Shown here: piece after piece, positions 35,771-43,527 of the stretch
Layout: every line of letters starts with the position of its first letter
Position numbering within the stretch: position 1 is the first letter of the stretch
Assembly (NCBI RefSeq): GCF_951805225.1
Contig: NZ_OX638201.1
Location: forward strand, 1,922,001 to 1,986,000
Direction of reading: 5' to 3'
Source of the DNA: an uncultured Flavobacterium sp.
GTDB lineage: Bacteria; Bacteroidota; Bacteroidia; Flavobacteriales; Flavobacteriaceae
DNA length: 64,000 nt
The notes under the pieces: model-generated
What the model was told of the DNA's origin: nothing
Databases searched by the model: none
What the model saw: the letters and a program-made list of their open reading frames with translations, nothing else
Position numbers and translations under genes: made by a program

Positions 35771-36934
35771 TTATTTTAAGTCAGCATAAACTTCTCCCTG
35801 ACTTTGATTTTTAGGTTTGATTTCGCTTCCGTCCTTCAACGCTGCAACTCCTTCTAATACAATTTGATCTCCGGTTTTTAAACCTTCGGTTACAACATAA
35901 TAATTCCCTGCGCTATTTTCTAAAACTTTGATAGCGACATTTTTAGTTTTACCGTCTTTTCCAACTGTAACAGCAAACATTTTATCCTGAAGTTCAAAAG
36001 TGGCACTTTGCGGAATCAATAGTTTTTGATCTACGTCTTGCGGAATTTTTACTGTAGCACTGCTTCCGCTTCTGATAATTCCTTTTGGATTAGGAAAACG
36101 AGCTCTAAAAGTAACCGAACCTGTTTCTGTATTAATTAATCCGTTTACCGTTTCAACATATCCTTTTTCACTGTAAGTTGAACCATCAGAAAGTAATAAT
36201 GAAACCGCTGGCATTTTCTTAATCAACTGAGCAAGTGAACTTCCTTCAGCAGCAGTTTGAGTAAAGTTTAAAAGCATTTTTTCATTCAATGCAAAATAAG
36301 CATAAACGTTACCAATGCTTGAAACTGTTGTCAAAGGTTCTGTTGTGTTTGAGTCAACTAAACTTCCTAAACGAAACGGAATCGAACCTACAACACCGTT
36401 AACAGGACTTGTTACAGTTGTATATCCCAAATTAGTTTTAGCATTTACTAAACTTGCATTTGCCTGTGCTAATGTTGCTACAGCTGATTCGTAAGTATAT
36501 TGTGCCGATTCTAAATCGTATTTACTGATAATTCCTTTTTCGACCAATGGTCTTACTTTATTTACAGCCAGTTTTGCTGCACTTAAACTTGCCTGAGCGC
36601 TCTTTATACTTGCACTTGCTGTACGAACTTCCTGCTCATATTCTGGCGCGCTAATTTTGAATAAAGGCTGTCCAACTTTTACAACAGCACCTTCATCAAC
36701 AAAGATTTTATCTATATAACCTTCAACCCTTGGACGAATTTCGATATTTTGCTGTCCTTGAATAGTTGCCGGAAAATCAGTATATAAAGTTGCTGATTTA
36801 GGTTCTAAAGTCAGCGTTTTATACTCTTTAACTTGTGGTGCGCCGCCAGCCTGAGCCGATTTGTCATTTTTATTTCCGCATGAAGCGATGATAACTGACG
36901 CAGCAATAATGCTTAAAAAAGATTGCTTATTCAT
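35771..36934 (-). CDS. RND efflux periplasmic adaptor lipoprotein (AcrA type)
   Basis: The membrane-fusion subunit that joins the permease to the outer-membrane channel. The 387-residue protein has a lipobox (IIASC, Cys near residue 19), a lipoyl-like half-motif (IRPRVEGYIDKIFVDEGAVVKVGQ), a helical hairpin (about 100-165), the second lipoyl half (TTVTSPVNGVVG), then beta-barrel and membrane-proximal domains. It is the first gene of the minus-strand efflux operon and is separated from the divergent sensor kinase by 267 bp containing inverted GGTTCT motifs. Confidence 0.95.
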   Translation of the reverse strand: MNKQSFLSIIAASVIIASCGNKNDKSAQAGGAPQVKEYKTLTLEPKSATLYTDFPATIQGQQNIEIRPRVEGYIDKIFVDEGAVVKVGQPLFKISAPEYEQEVRTASASIKSAQASLSAAKLAVNKVRPLVEKGIISKYDLESAQYTYESAVATLAQANASLVNAKTNLGYTTVTSPVNGVVGSIPFRLGSLVDSNTTEPLTTVSSIGNVYAYFALNEKMLLNFTQTAAEGSSLAQLIKKMPAVSLLLSDGSTYSEKGYVETVNGLINTETGSVTFRARFPNPKGIIRSGSSATVKIPQDVDQKLLIPQSATFELQDKMFAVTVGKDGKTKNVAIKVLENSAGNYYVVTEGLKTGDQIVLEGVAALKDGSEIKPKNQSQGEVYADLK

Positions 36935-37045
36935 TTTGATGAATTATGAGATTATCTACTTATTAAGGAACAAAAGAACTAAAACTGTTCAAGCAAAATT
37001 TTTGAAATAGACGGAAGCCTTGGCACAATCGATAGATATGCGATA

Positions 37046-37151
37046 AGAACCGATAAAGGTTGAATCGCTGAAAAATCTTAATTTTGGCGGGCGCTCATCG
37101 GTTCTAAAATGGTTTTTATGGACTGTAATTACATTTTGAGCGATTGGTTCT
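37046..37151. promoter_or_regulatory. Operator-like repeats between the efflux operon and the LytTR pair
   Basis: AGAACCGAT at 37046-37054 is the exact inverse complement of ATCGGTTCT at 37097-37105, and a near copy ATTGGTTCT is at 37143-37151. The spacing is about 51 and 46 bp. They could be binding sites for the LytTR regulator or another factor; no experimental consensus is known to me. Confidence 0.45.
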
Positions 37152-37201
37152 ATATCGAATGCAAATAAAATGTAATATTGCCCTTAAAACCATAAATTAC
37201 A

Positions 37202-38251
37202 ATGGCACCAAACTTTTTTAAACCTTACATTTTCGTCGGATTACATATTCTGGTCTGGCTATTGTTAGGATTTACCTTGTTGTTTTATATTCCGCTAACA
37301 TGGAATATTGTTCTTCCGGCAATCTTTTGGTTGTGGCAATCTATTGTGCTTTTTTTCATGATTGTTATATTTTATTTTAATGCACATATAATTGTCCCAA
37401 GAACTATAATAAGAGATAATATAAGTCCATTTTTTATTCTGGCACTTTTTATCATTTTTATAATGCAACTCGTTGCTTATCTGTACAATTACAATACAGA
37501 CTTACATAATAAACTGGCATTAATCTTAGGTTTTAAAAAATACCGAAATGATTATTTTGACAATTATGTTTTCACAATAACCTTATTAGTTTTAGGAATC
37601 AGTACAAGTTATGCGATGCTACGCCACTGGCAAAAAGCCGCACAACACAAGCAAAAACTGGAACAGGATAAAACCATGGCAGAATTGGCGATGTTGAAAG
37701 CGCAAATTAATCCGCACTTTTTCTTTAATTCGCTTAATAGCATTTATTCCCTTACTTATACCAATATCGAAGATTCTAGAAGCGCTTTGCATACTTTAAG
37801 CCGAATGATGCGTTATTTACTTTATAGTACAGAAGGCGAACGAACTACGCTATTGAAAGAAGTAGAATTCATGAAAGATTTTATAGCTTTGATGAAGCTT
37901 CGTGCCAATAAAAAGCTAACGATAACAACAGATATACCAGAAAAAATTCACGATTTTCCAATTGTTCCAATGTTGTTACTACCTTTAGTAGAAAATGCTT
38001 TTAAACACGGTATTCATGCCACAGACAAAAGCGAAATACATATTAGTTTAAAACAAGATGGAAACAACCTTGAATTTGAAGTTGAAAATACTTTTTTCGA
38101 AAAAACATCAACTACGGATCAAGGCGGAATTGGGCTAACAAATACAAAACGAAGATTACATTTGATTTATCCAAACAAGCATTCTATGACTGCCGGTATT
38201 GACCAAAATGGCAAATACAAAGTAAATCTACAAATAACTTTAGAACAATGA
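37202..38251 (+). CDS. LytS-like sensor histidine kinase
   Basis: Membrane sensor of a two-component system. The 349-residue protein has four predicted membrane helices (about 10-30, 37-60, 76-98, 122-140), then a His_kinase (PF06580-type) domain with the phospho-acceptor motif INPHFFFNSLN (H172) and a HATPase_c domain (LLPLVENAFKHGI, GIGLTNTKRRL). There is no large sensory domain, so the signal is probably sensed within or near the membrane. Its stop overlaps the start of the regulator gene by 4 bp (ATGA), indicating translational coupling. It is divergent from the RND efflux operon. Confidence 0.95.
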   Translation: MAPNFFKPYIFVGLHILVWLLLGFTLLFYIPLTWNIVLPAIFWLWQSIVLFFMIVIFYFNAHIIVPRTIIRDNISPFFILALFIIFIMQLVAYLYNYNTDLHNKLALILGFKKYRNDYFDNYVFTITLLVLGISTSYAMLRHWQKAAQHKQKLEQDKTMAELAMLKAQINPHFFFNSLNSIYSLTYTNIEDSRSALHTLSRMMRYLLYSTEGERTTLLKEVEFMKDFIALMKLRANKKLTITTDIPEKIHDFPIVPMLLLPLVENAFKHGIHATDKSEIHISLKQDGNNLEFEVENTFFEKTSTTDQGGIGLTNTKRRLHLIYPNKHSMTAGIDQNGKYKVNLQITLEQ

Positions 38252-38979
38252 TTGTATTAAAATGTATAGCAGTAGACGACGAACCACTAGCCTTAAAACT
38301 TGTGGAAACTTTTATAGAGCAAACTCCGTTTTTGCAATTGGCGTGCAGTTGCGATAATGCCGTCGAAGCTATGAGTTTAATACGCGAGCAACAACCTGAC
38401 ATTGTTTTTCTGGATATAAATATGCCTAATTTAACAGGAATGGAACTCGCCAGACTTTTGCAGGAACAACCCGGACCATTGCCTAAAATTATTTTTACAA
38501 CTGCTTACAATCATTATGCAATCGAAGGATATCGTGTAAATGCTGTCGATTACTTATTGAAACCTTTTAGTTACGAAGAGTTTTTAAGAGCTGCCAATAA
38601 AGTTTTGCAAATGTCTGAAGAAGCTTCAAATCAATTTCATTCTGTTGCGGCCGATGATGAATTTATTTTTTTGAAAGTCGAATATCAATGGGTCCGAATT
38701 TCTTTAAAAGACATTTTATATATCGAAAGTTTGAAGGATTATGTAAAAGTACATTTTGAAGATTCTCAGAAGTCTTTGATGTCTTTGATTTCGCTTAAAG
38801 CATTGGAAGAGAAATTATCCTCTTCAAAATTTATGCGCATCAATCGCTCTTTTATTGTTCCCTTAGATAAAATAAGTTCGATAAGTAAAAACTCAATCTT
38901 CATTGGTAAAACCGAAATTACAGTTGGAGAACAATACAAAGAAACCTTTAAAACCATCGTAGACAAATGGTTGAAATAA
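38248..38979 (+). CDS. LytTR-family response regulator
   Basis: Cognate regulator of the adjacent kinase. The 243-residue protein has a receiver domain (acidic pocket D10-D11, phospho-acceptor D56 in VFLDINMP, conserved Lys in VDYLLKPF) and a C-terminal LytTR DNA-binding domain (ILYIESLKDYVKVHF, SSKFMRINRSFIVPLDKI). LytTR regulators usually bind paired direct repeats near their target promoters. The closest candidate targets are the divergent efflux genes and the operon itself. Confidence 0.95.
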   Translation: MIVLKCIAVDDEPLALKLVETFIEQTPFLQLACSCDNAVEAMSLIREQQPDIVFLDINMPNLTGMELARLLQEQPGPLPKIIFTTAYNHYAIEGYRVNAVDYLLKPFSYEEFLRAANKVLQMSEEASNQFHSVAADDEFIFLKVEYQWVRISLKDILYIESLKDYVKVHFEDSQKSLMSLISLKALEEKLSSSKFMRINRSFIVPLDKISSISKNSIFIGKTEITVGEQYKETFKTIVDKWLK

Positions 38980-38998
38980 TTATAATACATAATACCGC

Positions 38999-39292
38999 AT
39001 GGAAAAAAGATCTAATAAATATTCCCTCACATTAAGCTTAAAGGAATATGCAAACGGGGAAACTGAACCCGCAAAAGAACTAGGAATTGAATTTGATAAT
39101 CACGACGAAATATTTGGGATTATCGAAAGAATAAAAGACAAAAATATATTTGAAAATCCGCATGAAGCAACGCAATTTGCGCTTGGTTTAAAATTGTTCA
39201 GCGAAATCAAATTAAAGCATCGTAAGAATCCACTTTTTGAAGAATTGAATGAAGTGTTTCCTGTCTTCATGAAAAAATTAAAAAGCATGTAA
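38999..39292 (+). CDS. DUF3861 domain protein
   Basis: A 97-residue cytoplasmic protein that I recognise as a DUF3861 member by the ITL-like start, the IEFDNHDEIFGIIERIKDK core and the FALGLKLFSEIKLKHRKNPLFEEL segment ending in FMKKLK. The function is unknown. It starts 19 bp after the LytTR gene and is followed by a clear terminator, so it may be the last gene of the two-component operon. Confidence 0.85.
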   Translation: MEKRSNKYSLTLSLKEYANGETEPAKELGIEFDNHDEIFGIIERIKDKNIFENPHEATQFALGLKLFSEIKLKHRKNPLFEELNEVFPVFMKKLKSM

Positions 39293-39299
39293 AATAAGA

Positions 39300-39323
39300 A
39301 AGACTGTCGTAAAAGGCAGTCTT
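39300..39323 (+). terminator. Rho-independent terminator after DUF3861
   Basis: Arms AAGACTG and CAGTCTT with a short loop and a run of eight T residues, 7 bp after the DUF3861 stop. Confidence 0.88.
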
Positions 39324-39353
39324 TTTTTTGTTTTTATAGCCAAAGCTGCGTCA

Positions 39354-39430
39354 TTGCGAGGAACGAAGCAACCACACTAACAAAAATCACGAATTGAATC
39401 TTACAAATGAGATTGCTTCGTTCCTCGCAA
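39354..39430. repeat. Family C hairpin repeat, copy 2
   Basis: Same 18-bp arms (TTGCGAGGAACGAAGCAA) as at 30256-30332, at 39354-39371 and 39413-39430. Confidence 0.9.
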
Positions 39431-39451
39431 AGACCAATCTTTGTAGAGTTT

Positions 39452-39545
39452 CTTGCGAGGATTTCTCCCTTCGCTCGAAATGACAAACTAGTTCGCCAAT
39501 CTTTGTCGATCTGCTAGTGTGATTTCTCGTTCCTCGAAATGACAA
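39452..39545. repeat. Partial family B repeats
   Basis: Two degenerate right-arm copies of the family B hairpin (GATTTCTCGTTCCTCGAAAT at 39521-39540 and a diverged copy at 39452-39487), interspersed with AATCTTTGTCGA-type linkers also seen at 1540-1640 and 30340. Confidence 0.75.
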
Positions 39546-39550
39546 AAAAA

Positions 39551-39814
39551 TCAATTACAGTTTTCCATTTCAATAATTGAATAACCGTTTTTAAGAATTT
39601 GATTTTCTATTTCTATTGGAGCTTTATCGATATGGCAAAATTTACATTCTTTTGAAGTTAAAGGCTGACCTTCTTGCGAAACCGTTTTAAGATATTCTTT
39701 TCCATATTCAAAAACCTTTTCGGCGTTGTCTGTACGTTCGTCAACCAGAATATCAAAATGCATAATTTTTCCATCATTTCGGGTTACATAAGTATCCCAT
39801 ACTGCTACTTTCAT
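39551..39814 (-). CDS. DUF2024 family protein
   Basis: An 87-residue cytoplasmic protein recognisable by the N-terminal VAVWDTYVTRNDGKIMHFDI block of DUF2024 and a C-terminal CKFCHID motif that could bind a metal ion. The family has no established function. It is a single-gene unit; the region upstream holds CTGG-type direct repeats and a YggS remnant. Confidence 0.85.
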   Translation of the reverse strand: MKVAVWDTYVTRNDGKIMHFDILVDERTDNAEKVFEYGKEYLKTVSQEGQPLTSKECKFCHIDKAPIEIENQILKNGYSIIEMENCN

Positions 39815-39922
39815 ATGATTTTTATTGTTTTAAATTAAATCTTTTTGGTTTTCTTATTGGTACAAAATTACTCGAGTTTGTAATCTGCTGAATAATCCAG
39901 TTTTTTGATTTATAACAATATT

Positions 39923-39977
39923 CTGGTCTACTTCAAACCCAAACTGGACTATTTATAATACTCAAAACTGGATCTTT
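39923..39977 (+). promoter_or_regulatory. Direct CTGG[AT]CT repeats (MocR/TauR-like operator)
   Basis: CTGGTCTACT at 39923-39932 and CTGGACTATT at 39944-39953 are spaced 21 bp, two helical turns, with a weaker CTGGATCTTT at 39968. This resembles the paired CTGGAC motifs bound by TauR-type MocR regulators that use pyridoxal phosphate. No such regulator is encoded in this window. Confidence 0.35.
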
Positions 39978-40020
39978 TGCCTACTCCACTCTTTTATTAC
40001 TTTTAACAATTACCAATCTA

Positions 40021-40155
40021 GAACTTTCAATGAGAATGTCTCAGGATTTAGAATTGGCTATTGCCGAAGGTTCAAATCTGGTAAGAATTGGAACTTCTGT
40101 TTTTGGAAATCGCTTTTTAGCAAAAGAAATCTGGAACCAAAATATTGCAGAATAA
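40021..40155 (+). pseudogene. C-terminal remnant of a YggS-family PLP-binding protein
   Basis: The frame from 40021 to the TAA at 40153 reads ELSMRMSQDLELAIAEGSNL and continues VRIGTSVFGNRFLAKEIW. This matches the C-terminal end of YggS (PLP homeostasis protein), whose LSMGMSxDxxLAI and VRIGxxIFG motifs are hallmarks. The remaining ~180 residues are missing; upstream sequence in frame is not YggS-like. The first Gly of LSMGMS is replaced by Arg. The remnant is about 44 codons and is most likely a decayed gene left by a deletion. Confidence 0.7.
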
Positions 40156-40185
40156 AGTCTAATTTTGCACCAAATAAAAACTCAA

Positions 40186-40920
40186 ATGAATCTGTTCGAA
40201 CTTGTTTTAAATGATACTGAAAAAGTAGCGCTGAATGATTTACATTTCAGTCAGGAGAATAAAACTACGCTGCTTCAAACGATTAAAGAACATACTTATA
40301 TCGAAGAATTAAAAAAGTACAATCTTGCCGTAGACAATAAAATACTTCTTCACGGTCATTCCGGCTGTGGAAAAACGACGACTGCAAAAGCCATTGCAAC
40401 TTCTTTGAATAAAAAGATTATTATAATAAATCTCAGCACTTTAATCGATGCTAAAATTGGAGAAACGTCAAAAAATCTAAAAGCAATATTTGATCGCGTA
40501 ATCTCAGAAAAAGCAGTTTTATTTCTGGATGAATTTGACCAAATTGGAAAAAGCAGAGATAATAATGACAAAGATGTTGCCGAAATGAAACGTTTGGTAA
40601 ACACCTTAATTCAATTAATTGATTATTTCCCAAATAACAGTTTGCTTATTTGCGCCACCAATTATTACGATAGTATCGACACGGCTTTGCTTAGAAGATT
40701 TCAGATTAAACTAAAATTTGAAATGCCAAACGAAAATGAACTTCGTGCTTATTATGATAAACAATTAGAGCGTTTTCCTGTTCATTTTCAAGATATTCCA
40801 CGTAAATTAAATATTTCATACGCTGAAGCTAAAGATTACATCAACACAACAATGAAAAGGCAAATCATAGCTGAATTAGAGCTTCAGAATCAACAAAAAC
40901 TTAGCGAAACAATACTATAA
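40186..40920 (+). CDS. AAA family ATPase
   Basis: A 244-residue single-domain AAA+ ATPase. I chose the ATG at 40186 over a TTG at 40165. Walker A is GHSGCGKT (residues 57-64), Walker B is VLFLDEFD, sensor 1 is ICATNYYDS, and the arginine-finger region is LLRRF. Such small AAA proteins resemble the ATPase part of FtsH or CDC48-type unfoldases, but no protease or substrate-recognition domain is attached and no partner gene is adjacent. The role is unknown; a stand-alone remodelling ATPase is the safest description. Confidence 0.9.
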   Translation: MNLFELVLNDTEKVALNDLHFSQENKTTLLQTIKEHTYIEELKKYNLAVDNKILLHGHSGCGKTTTAKAIATSLNKKIIIINLSTLIDAKIGETSKNLKAIFDRVISEKAVLFLDEFDQIGKSRDNNDKDVAEMKRLVNTLIQLIDYFPNNSLLICATNYYDSIDTALLRRFQIKLKFEMPNENELRAYYDKQLERFPVHFQDIPRKLNISYAEAKDYINTTMKRQIIAELELQNQQKLSETIL

Positions 40921-40924
40921 AAAA

Positions 40925-41022
40925 AAACACGAATTTCACAAATTTGCACTAATTCATTCGTGAAATTACTTCAGCAAAAAAGTAACCTCCAAAATTTGTG
41001 CAAATTCGTGAAATTCGTGTTT
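40925..41022. repeat. Family I palindrome, copy 1
   Basis: Outer 15-bp arms AAACACGAATTTCAC at 40925-40939 and 41008-41022, with inner arms (GTGCAAAT-type and ACTT/AAGT). It lies between two convergent genes and could end both transcripts. A related CACGAATTCACGAAT hairpin is at 47236-47295. Confidence 0.85.
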
Positions 41023-41039
41023 GAATTATTTAATAAGTA

Positions 41040-41651
41040 TTAAGCTTTTGCTTTTCTTTTTACTGTACAGCCAATTTCCTTAGTTTGTGTAATCGCTGGT
41101 TTTTGATTGCTTTTTAAGGATGCAATTACATCTTCGGCATATTTTGTTTTCTCCGTTTTAGTTCCTTCCGGATCATTATCGATTGCACCTACATATTCTA
41201 CAACATTTCCTTTAGCGCTTTTTGAAACAATAAAAAGATGTGGTGTATGTTTTGCTCCATATTCATCAGTAATTTTTTGTCCTGCATCAAATAAATAAGG
41301 GAAAGGATATTTTTTATCTTTTGCTAAATCCTGCATTTTATCAAACGAATCTGCTTTTGAAGCTTCAGGATCATTTGGATTAATTGCAATTACTGGATAT
41401 CCTTGAGATTTGAACTTTTTATCAAGCTCAATTATTCTTTGCTCATAAGCCACTGCATATGGACAAGTGTTACAGGTAAATACAACAATAAATCCTTTGG
41501 CTTTTGGAAAACTTGCAAAAGAAACTTCTTTTCCATCTACATTTTTCAATTTGAAATCCGGTGCAGTATCTCCGGCTTTAAGTGTTGTTTGCGCCTGAGA
41601 AAGCAACATATTAAACAAAAACACCATGGTTGCGGTAATAAAATTTTTCAT
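41040..41651 (-). CDS. Secreted thioredoxin-fold (redoxin/AhpC-TSA-like) protein
   Basis: A 203-residue protein with a signal peptide (MKNFITATMVFLFNMLLSQAQ) and a redoxin fold. The redox motif is CNTC in VVFTCNTCPYAVAYEQRI, which fits a family of periplasmic thioredoxin-like proteins with CNxCPY. The middle (FPYLFDAGQKITDEYGAKHTPHLFI) has the cis-Pro loop. It probably reduces or oxidises periplasmic thiols, or acts as a peroxidase. It starts 3 bp after a TlpA-like gene, so the two form a two-gene operon. Confidence 0.9.
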   Translation of the reverse strand: MKNFITATMVFLFNMLLSQAQTTLKAGDTAPDFKLKNVDGKEVSFASFPKAKGFIVVFTCNTCPYAVAYEQRIIELDKKFKSQGYPVIAINPNDPEASKADSFDKMQDLAKDKKYPFPYLFDAGQKITDEYGAKHTPHLFIVSKSAKGNVVEYVGAIDNDPEGTKTEKTKYAEDVIASLKSNQKPAITQTKEIGCTVKRKAKA

Positions 41652-41654
41652 AAT

Positions 41655-42134
41655 TTATAGTTTTTTATATTCAGTTAATAATTGTTCATAGGTAAATTCA
41701 GATTCGACAAATTTCCTTTTATCACCTTTAATAAAAAGTGTTGCGGGAATACTTCCGGACCAATTAGGATCGATTCTGTCAATATATTCTTGTGGATTAC
41801 TTTCGTTCAATAGAAAAACCTGGCTTTTCATGTTTTTCCTTTTCACAAACGGTATTACCGCGGAAGTCAATTTGGATTTAAAATCAACACTAACTAATAA
41901 TACAGCCAATTTCTCGGCTTTGTATTCGGCATTTAGTTTTTCAAAATGAGGTAATTCCTTAATGCATGGAGCGCACCAGGTTGCCCAAAAATTCACGACA
42001 TAAGTACTGTCTTTTCCGTTTTTGATTCTTTCCTGTAATTGATCAATGTTTATCAACTTTACGTTTTGACCAAATGTGGTTATCGAAAAAGCAAAAAACA
42101 AAAAAGTATATATTTTAAAAGCGTGGATTTTCAT
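41655..42134 (-). CDS. TlpA-like thiol-disulfide oxidoreductase
   Basis: A 159-residue protein with a signal peptide (residues 1-23) and a thioredoxin domain with the active site WCAPC in NFWATWCAPCIKELPHFEKL, as in the TlpA/ResA group. It likely works as a periplasmic disulfide reductase. A -7-like element lies upstream at 42164-42171, and the next gene, another thioredoxin-fold protein, follows after 3 bp. Confidence 0.93.
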   Translation of the reverse strand: MKIHAFKIYTFLFFAFSITTFGQNVKLINIDQLQERIKNGKDSTYVVNFWATWCAPCIKELPHFEKLNAEYKAEKLAVLLVSVDFKSKLTSAVIPFVKRKNMKSQVFLLNESNPQEYIDRIDPNWSGSIPATLFIKGDKRKFVESEFTYEQLLTEYKKL

Positions 42135-42163
42135 ATTTGCGAGTGCTTTAGAAGTTTGCCTTA

Positions 42164-42171
42164 CAAATATA
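42164..42171 (-). promoter_or_regulatory. Candidate -7 element for the thioredoxin-fold operon
   Basis: The minus strand reads TATATTTG (TAnnTTTG), 30 bp before the TlpA-like start. No matching -33 was seen. Confidence 0.45.
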
Positions 42172-42301
42172 AACTAATGTTAAATTATTTTTTGTTAATG
42201 AAAGTTTAATGGTTTGAAAATTGTCCATGAAGCCATGAAGTCGCAAAGTAAAATCTACTATTAATAGCATTATGCGAATCAAGAATTGAAATTTATAATT
42301 T

Positions 42302-42454
42302 GTACCGTTAGGTACTAAATGTTGGTAAACATATCGATTCGAAATTCGTTAGCGTGCCGTAGGTACGCAACAATATCATAACTATTGCGTACCTACGGCA
42401 CGCTAGATTTTTTCCAATTCATACTTACTACCAACATTTAGTGCCTAACGGCAC
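42302..42454. repeat. Family F nested palindromic element, copy 2
   Basis: Outer arms at 42302-42327 and 42429-42454 (TACCAACATTTAGTGCCTAA side) and the same perfect 21-bp inner pair as copy 1 at 42350-42370 and 42385-42405. It occupies most of the 331-bp gap between the lipocalin-like gene and the TlpA-like gene; no gene is seen there. Confidence 0.92.
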
Positions 42455-42465
42455 AATTCAATTTC

Positions 42466-42864
42466 TTACATTGTTGCTTTTATGTTTGTATTATTTACAA
42501 ACAAAAGTTTCTCCATATTACTCATATTGACAAGGGATAAAATGCCATTCTTATTTTGATTAATAGCATTTATTTTAAAACAAAATTCATCTCCATCTTT
42601 GTCCATTAACGTTAAATACTCAATATTATCATCTGAATTATTCTGACAACTGTGCGAAATAGAATATCGATACATAACCTTGAAACTATCATTGACATAA
42701 TTATAAACCTTTCCGTCTGGCGTAAAAACCCATCTCGCACTGCGATTTGCATTATTATACCAGGTTCCAATAATTTTTTTAGACGAAGGATCTTCATCTT
42801 GATTGTTTCCGAAAATTGTAGGGATTTGTAATACCAATAGCAAAATTAAAAATAGCTTTTTCAT
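42466..42864 (-). CDS. Small secreted lipocalin-like protein
   Basis: A 132-residue protein with a signal peptide (MKKLFLILLLVLQIPTIFG). The rest has the pattern of the small Bacteroidota lipocalin-like domains (KIIGTWYNN near the start, strand-rich core with WVFTPDGKVYNY). Two cysteines (SHSCQNN and EFCFKI) could pair. No function can be assigned. It stands alone, next to the family F element and the REP-like palindromes. Confidence 0.7.
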   Translation of the reverse strand: MKKLFLILLLVLQIPTIFGNNQDEDPSSKKIIGTWYNNANRSARWVFTPDGKVYNYVNDSFKVMYRYSISHSCQNNSDDNIEYLTLMDKDGDEFCFKINAINQNKNGILSLVNMSNMEKLLFVNNTNIKATM

Positions 42865-42992
42865 AGTTTTTTTTATTTAATTATGTATCTGATTTTCAAA
42901 AATAAACTTGAATATTTTTTATATAAAAATAATAATTATTTGATTAACAGAATATTTTAAAAGAATTTAAAATATCCTGTTAATTATTCATT

Positions 42993-43060
42993 GTTCCATC
43001 GGAACATCTCATTGGTAACAAAAATATCTCGATTTCACGTTTTCGTCCCAGAGGGACGTT
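42993..43060. repeat. Left flanking REP-like palindromes of the Y1 transposase
   Basis: GTTCCATCGGAAC at 42993-43005 followed by CATCTCATTGGTA, then a second small hairpin CGTCCCAGAGGGACG at 43045-43059. The same pair recurs on the other side of the transposase gene at 43627-43692. Confidence 0.85.
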
Positions 43061-43065
43061 TGGAT

Positions 43066-43527
43066 TCACGCAATTGGTTCTTTAAAAATATATTGTTCAT
43101 CATATTCTACTTCAAATGCTTTTAGTATTTTTAGATATTCCTCCAAAAACGTTTCTTTCTTATGATGTTCCTCTTGATTTTGTATATAACGAATTACATT
43201 TGGAACATGACTTCTTGAATACGAAAACGCACCATAACCTTCCTGCCACGCAAAAGCCAAACATAATTTCTCTTGTTTAATCCATTTTGTTGTTTCTGTT
43301 TTTACATTCTGAATAAGCGAAGAAATAGATTGAGTTGGACGCATTCCTATAAAAATATGGATGTGATCCGGCATACTATTTATACAAAGCATTTTATGCT
43401 GATTCGATTGAATTATACCCGTTATATATTGATGCAATCTGTCTTTCCATTCTTTGTCTATTAATGCTTTACGAAATTTTACTGCGAAAACAAATTGTAT
43501 GTGTAGCTGTGTGTATGTATTTGCCAT
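43066..43527 (-). CDS. IS200/IS605-like Y1 transposase (RAYT-like)
   Basis: A 153-residue single-strand DNA transposase. I chose the start at 43527 (MANTYTQLHIQFVFAVKFR); the upstream extension to 43572 is only translated repeat. The HUH metal-binding motif is H55-I-H57 (SMPDHIHIFIG) and the catalytic tyrosine is likely Y114 in VIRYIQNQEEHH. Such proteins cut and join hairpin ends of their element. No TnpB partner is present. Short GTTCC-GGAAC palindromes lie on both sides in both orientations, as expected for a transposase that mobilises REP-like sequences. The gene looks intact. Confidence 0.93.
   Translation of the reverse strand: MANTYTQLHIQFVFAVKFRKALIDKEWKDRLHQYITGIIQSNQHKMLCINSMPDHIHIFIGMRPTQSISSLIQNVKTETTKWIKQEKLCLAFAWQEGYGAFSYSRSHVPNVIRYIQNQEEHHKKETFLEEYLKILKAFEVEYDEQYIFKEPIA

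Larger units (their letters stand above)
39815..40185. other. 371-bp gap with operator-like repeats and gene remnant
   Basis: Apart from the CTGG repeats and the YggS remnant it holds a -7-like TAATTTTG at 40160-40167, 19 bp before the AAA ATPase start. A lack of a clear -33 makes that promoter call weak. Confidence 0.6.

Noticed and set aside
36935..37201. A small regulatory RNA in the divergent efflux/sensor gap
   Set aside because: Inverted repeats are present but there is no promoter-plus-terminator pair that would define an RNA gene.
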